A stretch of 16,602 nucleotides of DNA from Podaxis mareebaensis (taxonomy: Eukaryota > Basidiomycota > Agaricomycetes > Agaricales > Agaricaceae): assembly GCA_018524725.1 (NCBI GenBank), contig JAEUWP010000356.1:1-16602 (forward strand). Reading direction: 5' to 3'. Below the pieces are notes generated by a model, which saw nothing but the letters and a program-made list of their open reading frames with translations, made no database searches and was not told the origin of the DNA. The position numbers and the translations under genes are program-made. Numbering within the stretch: the first letter of the stretch is position 1; every line of letters starts with the position of its first letter. Positions 14,915 through 16,602 of this stretch are shown here, one piece after another.

Positions 14915-16602
14915 ATGCAGCTTCTGAGACTACGGCAGGAAGCAACGATCCTCGTAGACGGGCGAAGTCCCTTGCCAAGCCGCTGCCTAAATCACAAGCC
15001 ACTCATTCCGCTCCAACATCACCATTTGATGCCAGGGGCTAGGAGACTGACGGAGGATGAACGTCCAAAAAGAAGCAGACGAAGAAGGATGCTTAGGAAG
15101 AGGAGGGCGTGAAAAAACACCAAGGGTCTGTTCTTCCGCCTAGAGAACAAGTCGTCGAAAGGGGATTTGGATAAGGGGGACTTGGTGGAGAGCAAGGATG
15201 AGGAGCCGTCTGCGTTGCCCATCACAGAGAGATTTGTGGCAACATTGAATAGAGATACTGGTGCACCCATGATATTTCTTGGATCTCTCGGAGGCAGTGA
15301 AGGACGACTCGGGATGGACCTTGGGCTTGGGATGTCCGGGGATATGTTTTCGACAGCATCCTCACCCTCACAGACGAGTACACCTGCATCATCAACCGTT
15401 ACTCCATCATCGACGACGATCGCACAATCACCCACTTTGCCTGCCTCGGCTAGTCTATCCCTTCCGCAACCACAGCTACAATCGTATACATCCAATTCGA
15501 AGAAAAAGCCGGTGATTTCATTGCCTCCGACGCGTACAGGTCTTGATCTCAGCTCCACTGCTGGCTCTGGCGTCCCCGATGCTCTGAAGTGGTGGTTACT
15601 CCTTCAAATCCTACGCCCCCAACCACGGCGGTATCGGGTGTTCCAAGCACGCCACACGGTCCGGGACCTACAGATCTTCTCAGTGATCATCCTCGATCGC
15701 CTTCCCACCCCCTACTCTCGCATCAACAGTCCCAACCACAAGGTGGTCTGTCAAGACAAGTTTCCTGAGCGGAGAGGTACGACAACGGTTCCTCAAACAT
15801 GTCGAGGCGATGTTGGACGAGTGTGGCAAGCGGATCCCACCTGTTGCCAAGGTGCCTCTTGTGCCCAGGTGTATGGATGGTTATGGTGTGTAGTGACAAG
15901 GAAGGGTTGGAGTATGAGGACTGTTTGGATGGGTTGCATGTGCTGAGATGGCATACTCGACATGCCTGTCCTTTGGGATCCTACGAGCGTGTAATGATCG
16001 AAGCAGAGAGTGATCAAGCACCTAGAGACGAGGAATATGTAGAATCACCTGAAGGGGACCTGAGGGACGATAGCCTTCCTGTGGGTGGTGCATTGCGGCA
16101 ATTGATAGGGGTCGTCGTCCTGTTGGTGGGGTAAGTGCACAGTTTAATTGTGGCCTGGACATCAGCCCAGCTAACTGCTGACCCTTGGATGTGTACTCAT
16201 CATTTCGTCAATCCTTATTTCCTCTCCTCAAGCACGTCAATACACCCTCGCTCATGGACACGCCATTTTACCCCTCCTCGGAAATCTCAAACAGCTCGCT
16301 AAGCCAGTTTCCAAACATTTCCCACAATTCAGGGTAGGAGAAAGCAGACTTGTACGATGGGCGCAGGAGGACATGACGCTGAATGGAGATAAGGATTTCA
16401 TGGTCAACGGGTCAGGGGCCGAACATGGGTGGAGTGATTTGGACGAATACGTTCCGTTGAAGACCAGCCCTGCGAATTCAGTATTTGGGCGTGGCATTGG
16501 GGCAAGTCCTCGTGTGAGTGCGCGCTGGAGTTACTCGACGTATGGGAGTGTGCCGTTTGAGGGATTGGATGTGGATGAGAGCGAGGTAGACATGGGACCT
16601 GC
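14915..16602 (+). pseudogene. Unrecognised Ser/Thr/Pro-rich gene with frame breaks, incomplete at window end
   Basis: Coherent protein-like sequence jumps between frames: 14917-15039 (AKPLPKSQATHSAPTSPF), 15113-15580 (contains NKSSKGDLDKGDLVESK, then a Ser/Thr-rich tract and KKKPVISLPPTR), 15592-15765 (TPSNPTPPTTAVSG), 15759-15890 (VRQRFLKHVEAMLDECGKRI), 15892-16130 (DKEGLEYEDCLDGLHVLRWH) and 16233-16602 (HAILPLLGNLKQLAKPV, open to the end). An intron with a GTAAGT donor (16131) and a CTCAAG acceptor (16232), with a CTAAC branch-like site, fits before the last piece. The breaks at about 15585, 15762 and 15891 are too close for introns, so they look like small indels. I do not recognise the protein. 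It is either a decayed gene or an intact one with sequence errors. Confidence 0.4.
16131..16232 (+). other. Probable intron in the downstream gene (102 bp)
   Basis: It has a consensus GTAAGT donor, a CTAAC branch-like sequence around 16170 and a pyrimidine-rich acceptor ending CTCAAG. The frames on either side do not join cleanly, in keeping with the other frame breaks in this gene. Confidence 0.4.

Noticed and set aside
1..16602. CRISPR arrays, bacterial operons, tRNA or rRNA genes
   Set aside because: No repeat-spacer arrays, Shine-Dalgarno-led gene strings or cloverleaf sequences were found; the window is eukaryotic in character.

Overview
The window looks like a piece of a filamentous basidiomycete (probably Agaricomycete) genome. 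It holds an intron-rich NACHT-WD40 receptor gene with 49-64 bp introns, of the NLR-like type that is expanded in these fungi, and a Ty1/copia LTR retrotransposon. Nothing prokaryotic is visible. The species cannot be named from sequence alone.

Layout. 1-2400: poorly coding DNA with a short tandem repeat, a doubtful minus-strand C2-like fragment (458-796) and small unassigned reading frames. 2502-14576: one NLR-like gene on the + strand, modelled as seven exons. Exons 1-5 encode a proline-rich leader and a helical N-terminal region, exon 6 encodes the NACHT ATPase and following helical region, and exon 7 encodes seven near-identical 42-residue WD40 repeats and a short C-terminal tail. 6022-14003: a complete 7982-bp copia element inserted in the fourth WD40 repeat, on the same strand. 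It has two 650-bp LTRs, a GCGCA target duplication, a primer-binding site, a purine tract and one 2154-codon Gag-Pol frame. 14577-14914: AT-rich spacer. 14915-16602: an unrecognised Ser/Thr/Pro-rich gene with several frame breaks, running off the window end.

How the parts relate. Removing the element and one target-site copy restores the 126-bp repeat period exactly, so the insertion split a single seven-bladed propeller gene. The strongest signal is mutational. All 13 differences between the two LTRs are C/T or G/A transitions at CpG sites, with no other substitution and no indel. All five internal stops of the polyprotein are TGA in positions compatible with CGA (Arg). The WD40 repeats vary in the same way (ACG to ATG or ACA, CGA to TGA or CAA), and the NACHT Walker A and Walker B motifs carry replacements that the same process can explain. 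This points to deamination of methylated CpG acting on both the element and the host gene.

Other points of interest: the primer-binding site matches the anticodon arm of initiator tRNA-Met, so a half-tRNA primer as in Drosophila copia is likely; the Gag-protease spacer is unusually long and has no visible zinc knuckle. I see no unequivocally new biological system. The best candidates for follow-up are the CpG-restricted decay, the enlarged Gag and the N-terminal domain of the receptor.
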